Origin: Chitinophaga sp. YR573
GTDB lineage: Bacteria; Bacteroidota; Bacteroidia; Chitinophagales; Chitinophagaceae
Length of the DNA stretch: 64,000 nucleotides
Assembly: GCF_900110995.1 (NCBI RefSeq)
Contig: NZ_FOJF01000003.1
Span: forward strand, 930,001-994,000
Reading direction: 5' to 3'
The translations under genes were made by a program, and so were the position numbers. The notes below the pieces were generated by a model. The model was not told the DNA's origin and did no database searches. It saw nothing but the letters and a program-made list of their open reading frames with translations. This document shows, one piece after another, positions 29,901-37,658 of this stretch (position 1 is its first letter; each line of letters begins with the position of its first letter).

Positions 29901-30373
29901 TACAGTTACAGGCCACTGATGCACTTAGTTACTTATGGAGTGGTGCAGGTGTTATTTTCAACAATGTGGCTATATACAATCCAGGCGCTACACTTCCGGC
30001 TTCTGCATGGATATATCTGCAGGCAACCAGTAATCCGGATGGCTGTATGATGGGAGATTCTGTATTTATAAACGTCATTGATCGCGCCACATATTGCGTA
30101 GATACCTATATCTATATGCCCTCTGCATTTTCTCCGAACGGGGATGGGTTGAATGATGTTTTTCGAATTGTGAGTAGGAAAATATCGCTTAAAACTTTCA
30201 GGGTTTTTAACCGCTGGGGTGAACTGGTATTTGCTACAAATGATTTAAATACCAGCTGGAATGGAGAGTATAAAGGAAAACGATTGCCAGGAACGTATGT
30301 TTATTATGTTACTTATACGGACTGTATGGGAGAAGCAAAATTAATTAAAGGAACAATTACGGTGATCCGTTAA
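26948..30373 (+). CDS. Large type IX-secreted adhesin-like protein with gliding-motility C-terminal domain
   Basis: 1141 residues with a signal peptide (to about residue 25, ISFAQ). It consists of many Ig-like or SprB-type modules (SLPPGTYTVKVTDAAS, NLPAGNYTLRLSDACGG). Four tandem ~49-residue modules at about 775-965 each end in a CDSIV core (GCDSIVFLRLTV, TCDSIVTLVLS, TCDSIVILDLSV, SCDSIVTANISV). The C-terminal ~90 residues are the gliding-motility-associated (type B sorting) domain: MPSAFSPNGDGLNDVFRI and FNRWGELVF. It should be carried to the surface by the type IX system. Ligand unknown. It forms a single transcription unit with its own terminator. Confidence 0.93.
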   Translation: MTRFSNNLYLLIFAGLILFPRISFAQLQINSITSTPSTCSNNGSITVNASATSLPMLYSITGGPVTQPIQTVNVFNSLPPGTYTVKVTDAASNSTTGSITIGGNYLQPDMSPIKSPPYCIGSSTGQIIGNRIAGTGNGPYTWQLLSPSPVTTAPQVSDTFNNLPAGNYTLRLSDACGGFRTIVVTLSDPPPSNLSFQIPPQVNMIGCDSAIITMHMRADLYRFPLTLTFVTNTGTFTTSTPTRIDTANCCNYFTVEQIIPNFTYGNSLQITITDNCGSVIATQKSYAKSFVFCPVLTSHFANCIYKTTINYDLNNRACTGPDTLYTSMKPPLIYSVTDVLTNTIVDADTLPGYLANNGYFQTSGFNTKDLITDKTYNIAIKDACGRTFLQQMYVPAQATPPAPRISYKQLYRDGCLDSTAKISISVDYFRRQPQLVLLSGPARMGSKKPGYEYESSYSYPDTFQITGVGTNTYSFDINNLSAGTYQFKVIDSCGSELFDSFIILPARVTDFHHRFSYKRGCLGRNELHYNITAANGFIRIRNLSTSVETYKYYQSQDFDTPIHDSATNLASGTYEVIFNYTSYFASSIPANSTVVPCQEIRDTVVIEGYQTPAVIAHNYVSCKQTALLEIVADSSKGVPPYEYEIVAGPAIFPMQTSNFFAVNTPGTYTVRIYDVCGNASTSQITVTQIVVPPVTVLSFSCNSKQLTFGSSSFYTYKWTAPNGTVFTGDTLNINPVTPADTGIYTIQRITDINGCRDTSYSTYHLESTNIYERIERICPGNSITIGMHTYNSTGQYTDTLKNVKGCDSIVFLRLTVLPLKRDTVYKSICPGMQFQFNGKLYSTAGTYSDTLATSTCDSIVTLVLSAALKQQSVSLSICENTQYNFNGKILTSPGIYRDTLATTTCDSIVILDLSVLPLKRSTFDHTICVGDQFNFNGKIITTAGSYTDTLNTASCDSIVTANISVVSPTVQITVSQQTIMAGDMVQLQATDALSYLWSGAGVIFNNVAIYNPGATLPASAWIYLQATSNPDGCMMGDSVFINVIDRATYCVDTYIYMPSAFSPNGDGLNDVFRIVSRKISLKTFRVFNRWGELVFATNDLNTSWNGEYKGKRLPGTYVYYVTYTDCMGEAKLIKGTITVIR

Positions 30374-30377
30374 AGTA

Positions 30378-30409
30378 TATCTGCCCGGGATACTATCCCC
30401 GGGCAGATA
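30378..30409. terminator. Perfect 12-bp hairpin between convergent genes
   Basis: Arms TATCTGCCCGGG / CCCGGGCAGATA with an 8-nt loop, 5 bp after the adhesin stop. GC-rich with no long T-run; likely a bidirectional terminator. Confidence 0.7.
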
Positions 30410-30459
30410 CAGGCGATGCCTTGTCCACCGCCAGTGAGTTAATTGACCGCAATTTCTTT

Positions 30460-31017
30460 TTAATCTTTTAGCCCGAGATACGCTTTTACCTCGGCATAAT
30501 CGGACCAGTTTACCGGAGCAGCCGATCTTGCCTCTGTATTGCCGGGCACTATCATGTATCTGTATTGTTGATACTTTGTACCATCATTGGCCAATGTAGT
30601 ACCCACATCCGCATTGGAATACAACTGAATCTTTTGCGTGTAAGCCGTGACGTTGATGTAAATACCAGATCTGGCATTATAAGGCAACGGATAAATGACA
30701 GGATCACTTGCTTTATTAGTGTTGATGTATACTTTTACATCTGCGGTACTCAGCAGTGCCTGGGTGAGTTTAGGTGCGTCAATAATGGCATAGAAGCCTA
30801 TCGTATCAATACTACCGTTTGAATTATGTATGGTGTCGGGTTTATACGGCACATCCAGCCAGTCGGAATAAATCACAGTGCCGGAGCTGCTATCACCGGC
30901 AGGACCAGCAGGACCGGCTGGTCCTGTCGCGCCGTCTTTACCACAGGATATCATGAACATAACAAACAATAGTCCTGACAGCAGGACTAATGGGGAAATA
31001 AGATTACGTCTTTTCAT
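30460..31017 (-). CDS. Lipoprotein with short collagen-like Gly-X-Y stretch
   Basis: 185 residues. The lipoprotein signal ends at MFMISC (Cys25), followed at once by GKDGATGPAGPAGPAGD, about four Gly-X-Y triplets of collagen type. The rest is a beta-rich domain without recognised family. Such short collagen-like stems after the lipobox are common in Bacteroidota and may act as spacers or trimerising stalks. It is convergent with the large adhesin gene. Function unknown. Confidence 0.8.
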   Translation of the reverse strand: MKRRNLISPLVLLSGLLFVMFMISCGKDGATGPAGPAGPAGDSSSGTVIYSDWLDVPYKPDTIHNSNGSIDTIGFYAIIDAPKLTQALLSTADVKVYINTNKASDPVIYPLPYNARSGIYINVTAYTQKIQLYSNADVGTTLANDGTKYQQYRYMIVPGNTEARSAAPVNWSDYAEVKAYLGLKD

Positions 31018-31110
31018 ATATGAGTTAGTGTTAAGGGAATGAAGGTTAAGGATTTCATACCTGATTCTGATTTAAGGGGAGCCAAAATACAAATTTTCTC
31101 AAAAAAATGC

Positions 31111-31242
31111 AATAGGCCAGTTAATATTGGTTATTAGTGCACTGGGAGAGGAAATCGGCTGGTGGGGTTTCGTGACCTGCTATTTGAAAAATACAGCTAT
31201 ATTGCAACGTCGCTGATTACCGGCGCTCTTATCCAGCGCCGT
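31111..31242 (+). pseudogene. CPBP-family intramembrane protease remnant
   Basis: One frame reads LVISALGEEIGWWGF, matching motif 1 (EExxxR-like GEEIGWRGF) of CPBP/Abi intramembrane metalloproteases. The next frame continues FRDLLFEKYSYIATSLITGA, as the family normally does. Both the single-base frame break and the absence of the N-terminus and later motifs show a dead fragment. The usual Arg after GW is replaced by Trp. Confidence 0.6.
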
Positions 31243-31262
31243 ATAAAAAAACACAATCCCTA

Positions 31263-32282
31263 ATGAAATTGTTGGTAACGTTTATCTTATTTTTTGGCTG
31301 TAGTAACCTGATTGCCCAACCTCGTACCCTGCCACTGACGATGGGCGTTGCGCCCGAGCAGGCATTTAAAAAAGTGTTTAATACCGATACGGCTCATTTT
31401 GAAAGCAGGGAAGCCAGTGAGAACGGAAAGTGGTTATTTGTGTCCTACGAAAAAACGGACACGTTTAACTTTAATTCGCCTTTTTATAAGAATAATGATA
31501 ACAGAGACTACATAAGCGTCGGTATTGCATTTTACGAAAAACAACCCAACAACTACCAGCTGAAATTCACGAACGACAATGCATTCTACTGTGCTACCTG
31601 TAACAATGTAAAAGGACAGGGATTCACTTTAAATAATGATACTATTTTTATCCGTATATCATACGGCCCCAGCGTAGCTTGGGCGAATGATAGGTTTCAG
31701 TTTATATATAACAGAATTAATAACCGCTGGGAGCTTTCAGAAGCACAGATAGATATGGCCAATGATGAGAAGGAAATTACGAACGAACATATACACTTCC
31801 TCAGTGCGTCAGGTGTATACCTGGATAGTTATGCCGCAGAGTACGTGCATTTTGAAAACTACCCCTCCGAAAAGGCAGTCAGAGTGTCTCTTACTTATAC
31901 ACCGGGGCATTACAATGCATTGCTCGATTCATTGAAACGATTCCCTAAAGAACACTACAAATATCTGTCTAAAGTATTCTCCACCGATAACGCGGAAGAC
32001 TTTCTAAGTAATGAAGAGATTCAGCTACCCCTGATCCCTGCTAATAATATCGGCTACTTTTTTGAGCAAGCTAATTCCCTGGATGTTGCTAAACAGTTCC
32101 TGGATCATGTAATAGCTGCATATCCTAAACGGGAAGTGGCTTACTATAACCTGGGCGATGTCTATAAGAAGAAAGGTATGAAGAAGGAAGCTATCGATAA
32201 CTACAATACTTATATTTCCCTTATGACAGAAAGAAATCTTCAACATAAAATACCACAGTCCGTAAAAGACTACGTGAAGTAA
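31263..32282 (+). CDS. Exported protein with C-terminal TPR
   Basis: 339 residues with a signal peptide (MKLLVTFILFFGCSNLIAQ). The first ~230 residues are of unknown type, with a CATCNNVKGQGF segment. At about 275-320 there are tetratricopeptide helices (DVAKQFLDHVIAAYPKREVA, then NLGDVYKKKGMKKEAIDNYN). The TPR suggests a protein-binding periplasmic or surface role. No family is recognised for the N-terminal domain. Monocistronic. Confidence 0.8.
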   Translation: MKLLVTFILFFGCSNLIAQPRTLPLTMGVAPEQAFKKVFNTDTAHFESREASENGKWLFVSYEKTDTFNFNSPFYKNNDNRDYISVGIAFYEKQPNNYQLKFTNDNAFYCATCNNVKGQGFTLNNDTIFIRISYGPSVAWANDRFQFIYNRINNRWELSEAQIDMANDEKEITNEHIHFLSASGVYLDSYAAEYVHFENYPSEKAVRVSLTYTPGHYNALLDSLKRFPKEHYKYLSKVFSTDNAEDFLSNEEIQLPLIPANNIGYFFEQANSLDVAKQFLDHVIAAYPKREVAYYNLGDVYKKKGMKKEAIDNYNTYISLMTERNLQHKIPQSVKDYVK

Positions 32283-32473
32283 ATGAGTAAAAAAAGCGAC
32301 GCTGTGGCGTTCAATTGTTCTACAAGGAATGGTCAGCAGGGCTTTACTTTAGTTCAGTTTGGTGCAGCCGTTTTTAAACTGAGATCAGTTAAGTTTCAAG
32401 TTTAATCAATAAATTAAGTTCAGTGGCCGGGCGGACGGAATGCTAATACTCCCACCTGCTGCAAACCCTGGAC

Positions 32474-32488
32474 GTTGGCTGTAAGTTT
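32474..32488 (+). repeat. Left arm of inverted repeat flanking an AT-rich gene
   Basis: GTTGGCTGTAAGTTT sits immediately before the start codon at 32489 and is the inverse complement, with 14 of 15 matches, of AAACCTACAGCCAAC just after the gene's stop (33201-33215). Confidence 0.6.
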
Positions 32489-33196
32489 ATGAGAGCATTA
32501 ATTTTCATAGTTTCTTTACTATCTTTTTCGTTGTCGTTTGGACAGATTCATAACGATTTGAAAGAGTATGGCTATAAAGGAAAAGTAAAAACCATAACAA
32601 CTTATAATTATGACACACTTTCGTTCGACGAGAAAAATAAAATTTTAGACAACAGATTTTGGAGAAATAAAATTGTTTACATTTTCGACACAAGTGGAAA
32701 CTTCGACACAATTTTTTCATACACACAATTACCAATAACCATAGACACAGTTTATACTTTCAAAACAGCTTATACTTACTCACAACAGACAAAAATTGCT
32801 TTAAGAATAAACGAAAAAAATGAAATTACAGATACAGTAAAATTTCTTTGGTTAAATGACACAACATATCAAACAACTGAAACTGCTGTTAGTGGACAAG
32901 TCAAACTATTAGGATATTTATTCTTAAACAAAAACTACAGAGACAAAGCTGGCAAGTACACAGGCTATGACGAAAATAGTAAAATTGATTATAACGAGAA
33001 ATATGAAAACCTTATTAACGACAATGGACTTTTGACGAAAAGCTTTCGGACAGATTTGCTTACAAATACGATGACAGTAGTTAGCTATAAATATTTCGAC
33101 TTTGACAAGTTTGGCAATCCAACAAAAATTTGGTTATCCAACTTGTTTGACAAGAAAGTGTTTAGAATTATTGTGAGAAAATTTGAATACTACTAG
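32489..33196 (+). CDS. Exported protein of unknown function (cassette-like)
   Basis: 235 residues with a signal peptide (MRALIFIVSLLSFSLSFGQ). The mature part is a Tyr/Asn/Lys-rich beta protein with motifs like KVKTITTYNYD and DFDKFGNPTKIW, resembling YD-like wrap proteins. No named family. It is clearly richer in A and T, with different codon use, than its neighbours, and is bounded exactly by a 15-bp imperfect inverted repeat. Together these suggest a gene gained as a small cassette. Function unknown. Confidence 0.75.
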   Translation: MRALIFIVSLLSFSLSFGQIHNDLKEYGYKGKVKTITTYNYDTLSFDEKNKILDNRFWRNKIVYIFDTSGNFDTIFSYTQLPITIDTVYTFKTAYTYSQQTKIALRINEKNEITDTVKFLWLNDTTYQTTETAVSGQVKLLGYLFLNKNYRDKAGKYTGYDENSKIDYNEKYENLINDNGLLTKSFRTDLLTNTMTVVSYKYFDFDKFGNPTKIWLSNLFDKKVFRIIVRKFEYY

Positions 33197-33200
33197 GAGA

Positions 33201-33215
33201 AAACCTACAGCCAAC
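33201..33215 (+). repeat. Right arm of inverted repeat flanking an AT-rich gene
   Basis: AAACCTACAGCCAAC, starting 4 bp after the stop of the 32489-33196 gene; partner of the arm at 32474-32488. The following CAAGTGGTTTTCGGCAAG and GGCTGGACG keep imperfect symmetry, as a folded recombination site might. Confidence 0.55.
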
Positions 33216-33266
33216 AAGTGGTTTTCGGCAAGTGTGGCTGGACGATGTAACTATTTAAGTGTGCGA

Positions 33267-34229
33267 TTATTTATGTGTGTCTTTTAACAGACAGTGTTTT
33301 TCTATCAGCTCCTGCACCTCATTACCGTACATGAGTGTAAATCCTAGTTGTATGGCGTACTGAAGATCCTCACAGGCTTTCTCCTGCTGTTTCATAGCAA
33401 GGTAGATGAGTGCTCTGTTACGGAAAGCATAAGAGTTGGCCGGGTAATATTTGATCGCGAGCTCAATATCTTTGAGAGCCCCTTTCAGATCGTTCTTTTT
33501 GTATTTTACGTAGCCTCTGTTGTTATAGGCTACACCATCGTTCGGAGAAAGTTCAAGCACTTTGTTGAACATGGCGATCGCCTTTTTGTATTCACCGAGA
33601 TCCAGGTAGCGGAAACCCAGATTGCAGATGGCACTGGATTCATTCGGGGAAAGACGTATGACTTTCTCCAGGTACGCGATACCATCCCTTGGCTTACCAA
33701 GATCATCGAGGATGCTACCCATACCGATCAGGGCTTGTATGTTGAGAGAATCAAATTTCAGGGCTGTCTTAAAGTCTTCATATGCTCCCTGGAAGTCACG
33801 TTCCATCTGGCGGGCGCTACCACGGTTGCCAATCGTAGTGTACTTCAATGTATCGTCGTCTTTGATCAGTTTTAAGGCCCGGTTGTAGTCGTCGATACTC
33901 TTGTTCGGCATCTGTATAGACAGAAAGGTGTGTGCACGATGAGAGTATATGTAAGGATTTTCCGGGTCCAGCATGAGTGCGGTGTTAAAGTTGAATAGCG
34001 CGGTATCTGCGATATGCTTACTCATATAGATCTCACCGCATAGATCAAAGTAATCTGGATTATTGTGGTTGCTAATCAGGAGGCGGTTGATGATGGTCAG
34101 GGCCTCATCATATTTTCCTTCGACGAGGAGGGTCTGGGCCTGATCGAATAGTAATGAGTCTTGTTTTGTTTGCTGCGCAGCAGCGAACAGGGTTACCAGG
34201 AGAAGTAACAAAGTCATTATTGATTTCAT
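33267..34229 (-). CDS. Periplasmic tetratricopeptide-repeat protein
   Basis: 320 residues with a signal peptide (MKSIMTLLLLLVTLFAAAQ). About eight consecutive TPR units fill the rest (such as AICNLGFRYLDLGEYKKAIA and AYNNRGYVKYKKNDLKGALK). It is a scaffold-type protein with no catalytic motif. Its promoter region carries the decayed tail of a transposase gene on the same strand, so its regulation may have been changed by that insertion. Confidence 0.9.
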   Translation of the reverse strand: MKSIMTLLLLLVTLFAAAQQTKQDSLLFDQAQTLLVEGKYDEALTIINRLLISNHNNPDYFDLCGEIYMSKHIADTALFNFNTALMLDPENPYIYSHRAHTFLSIQMPNKSIDDYNRALKLIKDDDTLKYTTIGNRGSARQMERDFQGAYEDFKTALKFDSLNIQALIGMGSILDDLGKPRDGIAYLEKVIRLSPNESSAICNLGFRYLDLGEYKKAIAMFNKVLELSPNDGVAYNNRGYVKYKKNDLKGALKDIELAIKYYPANSYAFRNRALIYLAMKQQEKACEDLQYAIQLGFTLMYGNEVQELIEKHCLLKDTHK

Positions 34230-34268
34230 ATATAGGGAAAATGTTGCTCGAAGATATCATATTTTTTG

Positions 34269-34551
34269 TCAATTGATCAAGATCCGGGACGTATATTCGA
34301 TAATGAAACTCAAAGGAGAGGTACTCAAATACATATCTGAAATGGCGGATCAAATCGGAACTATTACACAGAATAACATAGGCATAAATACTCACCAGTT
34401 CTTTCGACTTTAGCCATTGCAACGATTGTATCACCTGCATCTTCATTTCATCCGCTGCCAGTAAATGCTTCCAACTGTTGATGGTGGCCGTCCAAAAGTA
34501 TAGCTCACCATACAACATAGCCGACTTACGCTGCTCATACTCGTTGTTCAT
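34269..34551 (-). pseudogene. REP-associated tyrosine transposase (RAYT/Y1) remnant
   Basis: From an ATG at 34551 the minus strand reads GELYFWTATINSWKHLLAAD and KELVSIYAYVILCNSSDLI, matching the N-terminal third of Y1/RAYT transposases. The catalytic HUH motif (usually PNHIHLIW) is replaced by CNSSDLIR. The frame then shifts: the neighbouring frame continues with family-like ISDMYLSTSPLSFIIEYTSR to a stop at 34269. The catalytic tyrosine region is lost. A REP-like palindrome lies 31 bp upstream of the start. Confidence 0.6.
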
Positions 34552-34581
34552 ATGCGGGAAGGTAAGCTATACAACCATTCC

Positions 34582-34601
34582 GGTACGTGGGGACACGTAC
34601 C
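34582..34601. repeat. REP-like palindrome (GGTACGTG-GGGA-CACGTACC)
   Basis: Perfect 8-bp arms with a 4-nt loop, close to the start of the RAYT remnant. RAYT transposases are known to mobilise such short palindromes placed at their gene ends. Confidence 0.65.
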
Positions 34602-34639
34602 AGGGGAGGGGAAGACGTATCACCGGGAGTATGACTTGC

Positions 34640-34960
34640 TTACCTGCCTAGCAGGTCTGCCACGGGTTGTACGACATGCGCTCTGCGTATACTTTGCACG
34701 CCGGCTTCACTCATACCGAAGTGTTTTACTTTGCCTTCGGCAATTAAATCTTTTACGGTTCCGGCAACGTCTTCAATAAGCACATTCGGGTCCACGCGGT
34801 GTTGATAAAACAAGTCGATATAATCGGTTTGCAGATACCGGAGCGAGTTTTCCGCCACCTGCCTGATGCGTTCCGGGCGACTATCCAAACCATCTGTATT
34901 CTTGCCGTTTTTAAAGCCAAACTTGGTAGCGATGATTACTTTATCACGTACATCGTGCAA
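34640..34960 (-). pseudogene. Aldo-keto reductase fragment
   Basis: About 106 codons matching the middle of an aldo-keto reductase: KVIIATKFGFKNGKNTDGLD, SLRYLQTDYIDLFYQHRVDP and LIAEGKVKHFGMSEAG. Both ends are missing: the N-terminal part with the catalytic Asp/Tyr should precede 34960 but is replaced by an AraC tail, and the C-terminal third (after QPVADL) ends in a premature stop. It is non-functional debris between two recombination points. Confidence 0.8.
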
Positions 34961-35023
34961 TCCACCCGTTTATTCAAACAAAAAGTAGGCGTTACGCCGA
35001 ATGATTACCGGATGATGAATTAA
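34961..35023 (+). pseudogene. AraC-family regulator C-terminal tail
   Basis: The plus strand reads STRLFKQKVGVTPNDYRMMN then a stop, the canonical end of an AraC DNA-binding domain. Everything upstream of it is missing: the AKR fragment begins at the same point on the other strand. Confidence 0.65.
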
Positions 35024-35150
35024 ATGAACTCATTTAAAATTTCATACCCACCCGCTGCCGCTGGGGTGAAGTACGACAATTTCTGCTTGTCAATAATAGT
35101 GGCAGAATGCGTTAAAATCAGTAAAATATCGACATGGCAGAATAAAAAAT

Positions 35151-35230
35151 CTCTGTAAATCAATTGATTACAGAGCCTGATCGTGCCCAGTAGCGATAGA
35201 TTCTCGAACCAATTAACGTTGATTATAATC
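35151..35230. repeat. Boundary element a: hairpin plus degenerate tRNA-3'-end-like sequence
   Basis: A hairpin (CTCTGTAAATC...GATTACAGAG, 35151-35175, T-run on the minus strand) is followed by GTGCCCAGTAGCGATAG and CTCGAACCAATTAACG up to TTGATTATAATC. The second part aligns with copies at about 39.05, 41.25, 48.43 and 51.19 kb. Read on the minus strand it resembles a tRNA T-loop (GGTTCGA) and acceptor end (GGGCAC) followed by its terminator, but is too degenerate to be a tRNA. Confidence 0.65.
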
Positions 35231-35267
35231 GCTTTGTGTAAAAAAGGTCTGTTAAAATAGTGAACAT

Positions 35268-35297
35268 AGGAAAAGATCTTTTCCTATTATATCTTTG
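35268..35297 (+). promoter_or_regulatory. Promoter with overlapping 18-bp palindrome
   Basis: A perfect palindrome AGGAAAAGATCTTTTCCT (35268-35285) sits just upstream of an exact -7 element TATCTTTG (35290-35297). It occupies the -33 region and is a candidate operator. The start codon at 35305 is only 7 bp past the -7 element, so the mRNA may have almost no leader. Confidence 0.5.
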
Positions 35298-35304
35298 ACG
35301 TAGT

Positions 35305-36228
35305 ATGTTTTCAAATCCTAAATTTCTCAGACCTATAGCACTATTGATTGTAATATTTGCAATTGCCTGTGGCAAAGAAAAAAATGACCACGGTGCTGAT
35401 ATCAGCACTAAACCCAATAAAGTGTATTATGGTTTTTACCCCAATAATATAGCATTTTATACCTGGAGAGATAGTATCTATTACCTCTCTGATGGACGTA
35501 TTGATAAGGTAATATCTAAACGTCAGGACTACTTGTATGATAGTATTTATTCTCAGTTTGGATATAATACCAATGGGCGGGTAGAGACATTAAGAATGAG
35601 ATCACCTGGTGGTTTTTACAACGAAGATTATGATTTTCATTACGACACTCTGGGCCGAATGGATAGTATGCACATATTAGATTATGGTTCACTCTCGGAT
35701 ACAATAAATGGCAGGTTTTTTTATGATAAAAATGGAAGGATCAGTGAGGTGAAGATGTTTGGGATACCAAAGGATACTCCTGTTGTATTTGCACATGTTT
35801 ATTACTTTAGGGATGCTGCCGGAATATTGGATTCCAGCAGAGTTGTACGTGAGGTTAATGCCTTCTCGGATACGGAGAGCTCTGCAACAATTATGTATAA
35901 TGGTGCTAAATCTCAGCAGAAAGCGTTTATAGACCATGATTATTTGTTGTTTCTGGCATTGAGAGATAACCCCCATTTGTTTTCCTCAGGTGGAGAGCAA
36001 AATATTAGTGATCAACTGTTGAATCCGGATCAGTTAATATTAAAGAGCTACTCCAGAAATTTGCGTAATAGTGGCAATACAGCGAATGATGCGGAAATTA
36101 CTCCTTTTACGGCGGATTATTATTATTATCCTAATCAGTTTGTAAAGATGCTCAGTATCTATTTTTCATCTAATGAGCGACTGAGGCTTGTACTGAGATT
36201 TGAATATCCGCGGTACAAACTGGATTAA
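35305..36228 (+). CDS. Lipoprotein of unknown function
   Basis: 307 residues with a lipoprotein signal ending in VIFAIAC (Cys22). The body has repeated beta motifs of the type YDSIYSQFGYNTNGRVETL and FHYDTLGRMDSM, FYDKNGRISEV, reminiscent of YD/RHS-like repeats seen in Bacteroidota surface lipoproteins. No named family or catalytic motif. It lies directly after boundary element a and has a recognisable promoter. Likely exposed on the outer membrane. Confidence 0.8.
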   Translation: MFSNPKFLRPIALLIVIFAIACGKEKNDHGADISTKPNKVYYGFYPNNIAFYTWRDSIYYLSDGRIDKVISKRQDYLYDSIYSQFGYNTNGRVETLRMRSPGGFYNEDYDFHYDTLGRMDSMHILDYGSLSDTINGRFFYDKNGRISEVKMFGIPKDTPVVFAHVYYFRDAAGILDSSRVVREVNAFSDTESSATIMYNGAKSQQKAFIDHDYLLFLALRDNPHLFSSGGEQNISDQLLNPDQLILKSYSRNLRNSGNTANDAEITPFTADYYYYPNQFVKMLSIYFSSNERLRLVLRFEYPRYKLD

Positions 36229-36327
36229 GAAAGTTGGGACTAAGGAAAGAGGAAAAGGGGCTGAGAACCATTTTATTCTATTTATCGAACTTTGCGCAAT
36301 CCTTTAAAACATAATAATAGTCTAAGC

Positions 36328-36696
36328 ATGGACCCGCAAACAGCAAAATATATCATAGATCATTATTTAGGTCTTCTTTCGTTCGAAGAACGAGGTCCAA
36401 TTCAGATGACACTCGCTGCTTATCTGGGAGCGTCTTTAGATCTAAGTAATCCTATAAATACTCAACCCAATCCTATAGCTACGAAATTTTATCGGAAAAA
36501 CGGGTGGCTTTCAGACGATCAGGATTCATCAGATATGCTGAAAATGGGTCAGGATCAATTTTATATTCTGATTGCCAGTAAGCTTAAAGAGCGATATGAG
36601 TCTGAAATATTTATCAATAACTGTCCTAAATGTGGTAAACTCTGCAGAACACCCCTGGCAAAGCAATGTCGCTATTGTGTGTATGACTGGCATTGA
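36328..36696 (+). CDS. Small zinc-ribbon-ended protein of unknown function
   Basis: 122 residues from the ATG at 36328. The body is helical (MDPQTAKYIIDHYLGLLSFE) and the C-terminus holds two cysteine pairs, NCPKCGKLCRTPLAKQCRYC, a probable zinc knuckle. It has no signal peptide, so is cytoplasmic. No family recognised. It might be a small immunity or regulatory protein but nothing around it says so. An earlier non-ATG start is possible. Confidence 0.7.
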   Translation: MDPQTAKYIIDHYLGLLSFEERGPIQMTLAAYLGASLDLSNPINTQPNPIATKFYRKNGWLSDDQDSSDMLKMGQDQFYILIASKLKERYESEIFINNCPKCGKLCRTPLAKQCRYCVYDWH

Positions 36697-37017
36697 TGTA
36701 TCACGACTTTTATTAGTATCAGAATAATAACAGTTTAATTGTCCGGCAATAATTGGTGGAAGAATAGCAGTATTGGTATGTATCATGACATGTGTCAATT
36801 ATGTGTCAGGAACAATGATAAAAGGAGTTAGCCATCACCGCCTGGCAAATGGTTATCTGTACCTTTACCATATGCACGAAGTTGAATCCGCATATAAGGT
36901 CTATGTAATGCATACATTGTTTGAGAGTTACCAATAACGACGAACTATTCTGAAGGATTGGTTATATGTTTCTTTAGAACTGAAACGTCCTAAATTGAGT
37001 ACAATAAACTTTATAAC
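36697..37017. other. Intergenic region, no gene found
   Basis: About 320 bp between the zinc-ribbon protein and the DHFR-like gene. I see no convincing ORF, RNA or hairpin; the promoter of the downstream gene must lie here. Confidence 0.5.
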
Positions 37018-37572
37018 ATGCGAAAGCTTATTTATGGCATTAACATTAGTTTGGATGGTTGCTGCGATCATACCAAATTCAGCGGCGGAGATGATATTCT
37101 CGAATATTTCAGGGAACTGCTGGAAGACGTCGATCTGATCATTTACGGGCGGAAAACTTATGAACTGATGGTCCCTTTCTGGCCGGAGGTTGCTCAAACG
37201 CAATCAATGAATGAAGCTGCAAATGCATTTGCTAAGGTGTTTGCTAAACTTAAGTGTATTGTCGTTTCGCAATCCATAGACAGTGTAGATAACGAACAAA
37301 CAATGATTATCCGGGATAATGTGAAGGAAGAGGTCTTAAAGCTAAAACAGTTACCCGGTAAAGCGATATCCACCGGCGGCGTGGAGTTACCAGCCCGATT
37401 AATCGAATGGGGGTTGATAGATGAATTCCATATGGTCGTTCACCCGCTGTTCGTTGGCCAGGGACGGCGATTGTTTACCGAAATGTCCTTGCCGGATATT
37501 ATGGGTTTAAAACTAGTGGCGTCGAAAACGCTGAGTAACGGGTGTGTGGCACTGCGATATGAAAGGATTTGA
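37018..37572 (+). CDS. Dihydrofolate-reductase-like (RibD C-terminal domain) protein
   Basis: 184 residues of the RibD-C/DHFR fold: an opening strand and loop MRKLIYGINISLDG, DLIIYGRKTYELMVPFWPE, and the nucleotide-binding ISTGGVELPARLIEWGLIDE, then HPLFVGQGRRLF. Proteins of this group are often called dihydrofolate reductase family but rarely act on folate; NADPH-dependent reduction is expected. Cytoplasmic. It lies in the accessory module upstream of an AraC-type regulator. Confidence 0.88.
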   Translation: MRKLIYGINISLDGCCDHTKFSGGDDILEYFRELLEDVDLIIYGRKTYELMVPFWPEVAQTQSMNEAANAFAKVFAKLKCIVVSQSIDSVDNEQTMIIRDNVKEEVLKLKQLPGKAISTGGVELPARLIEWGLIDEFHMVVHPLFVGQGRRLFTEMSLPDIMGLKLVASKTLSNGCVALRYERI

Positions 37573-37658
37573 CGCCTAACGGAAATAGGAAAGCTCATTA
37601 ATGAAAAACTTATGGAAATAAAAAAGCCTTTTGGTAATTTTAGAGTGACACTTTTAAA

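Noticed and set aside
32474..33215. Classical integron attC sites
   Set aside because: The repeat does not fit the GTTRRRY/RYYYAAC core and no integrase gene is in the window, so it is reported only as cassette-like.
34552..34779. Plus-strand ORF opposite the aldo-keto reductase fragment
   Set aside because: It spans the REP-like palindrome and the reverse of recognisable AKR sequence; no conserved features.
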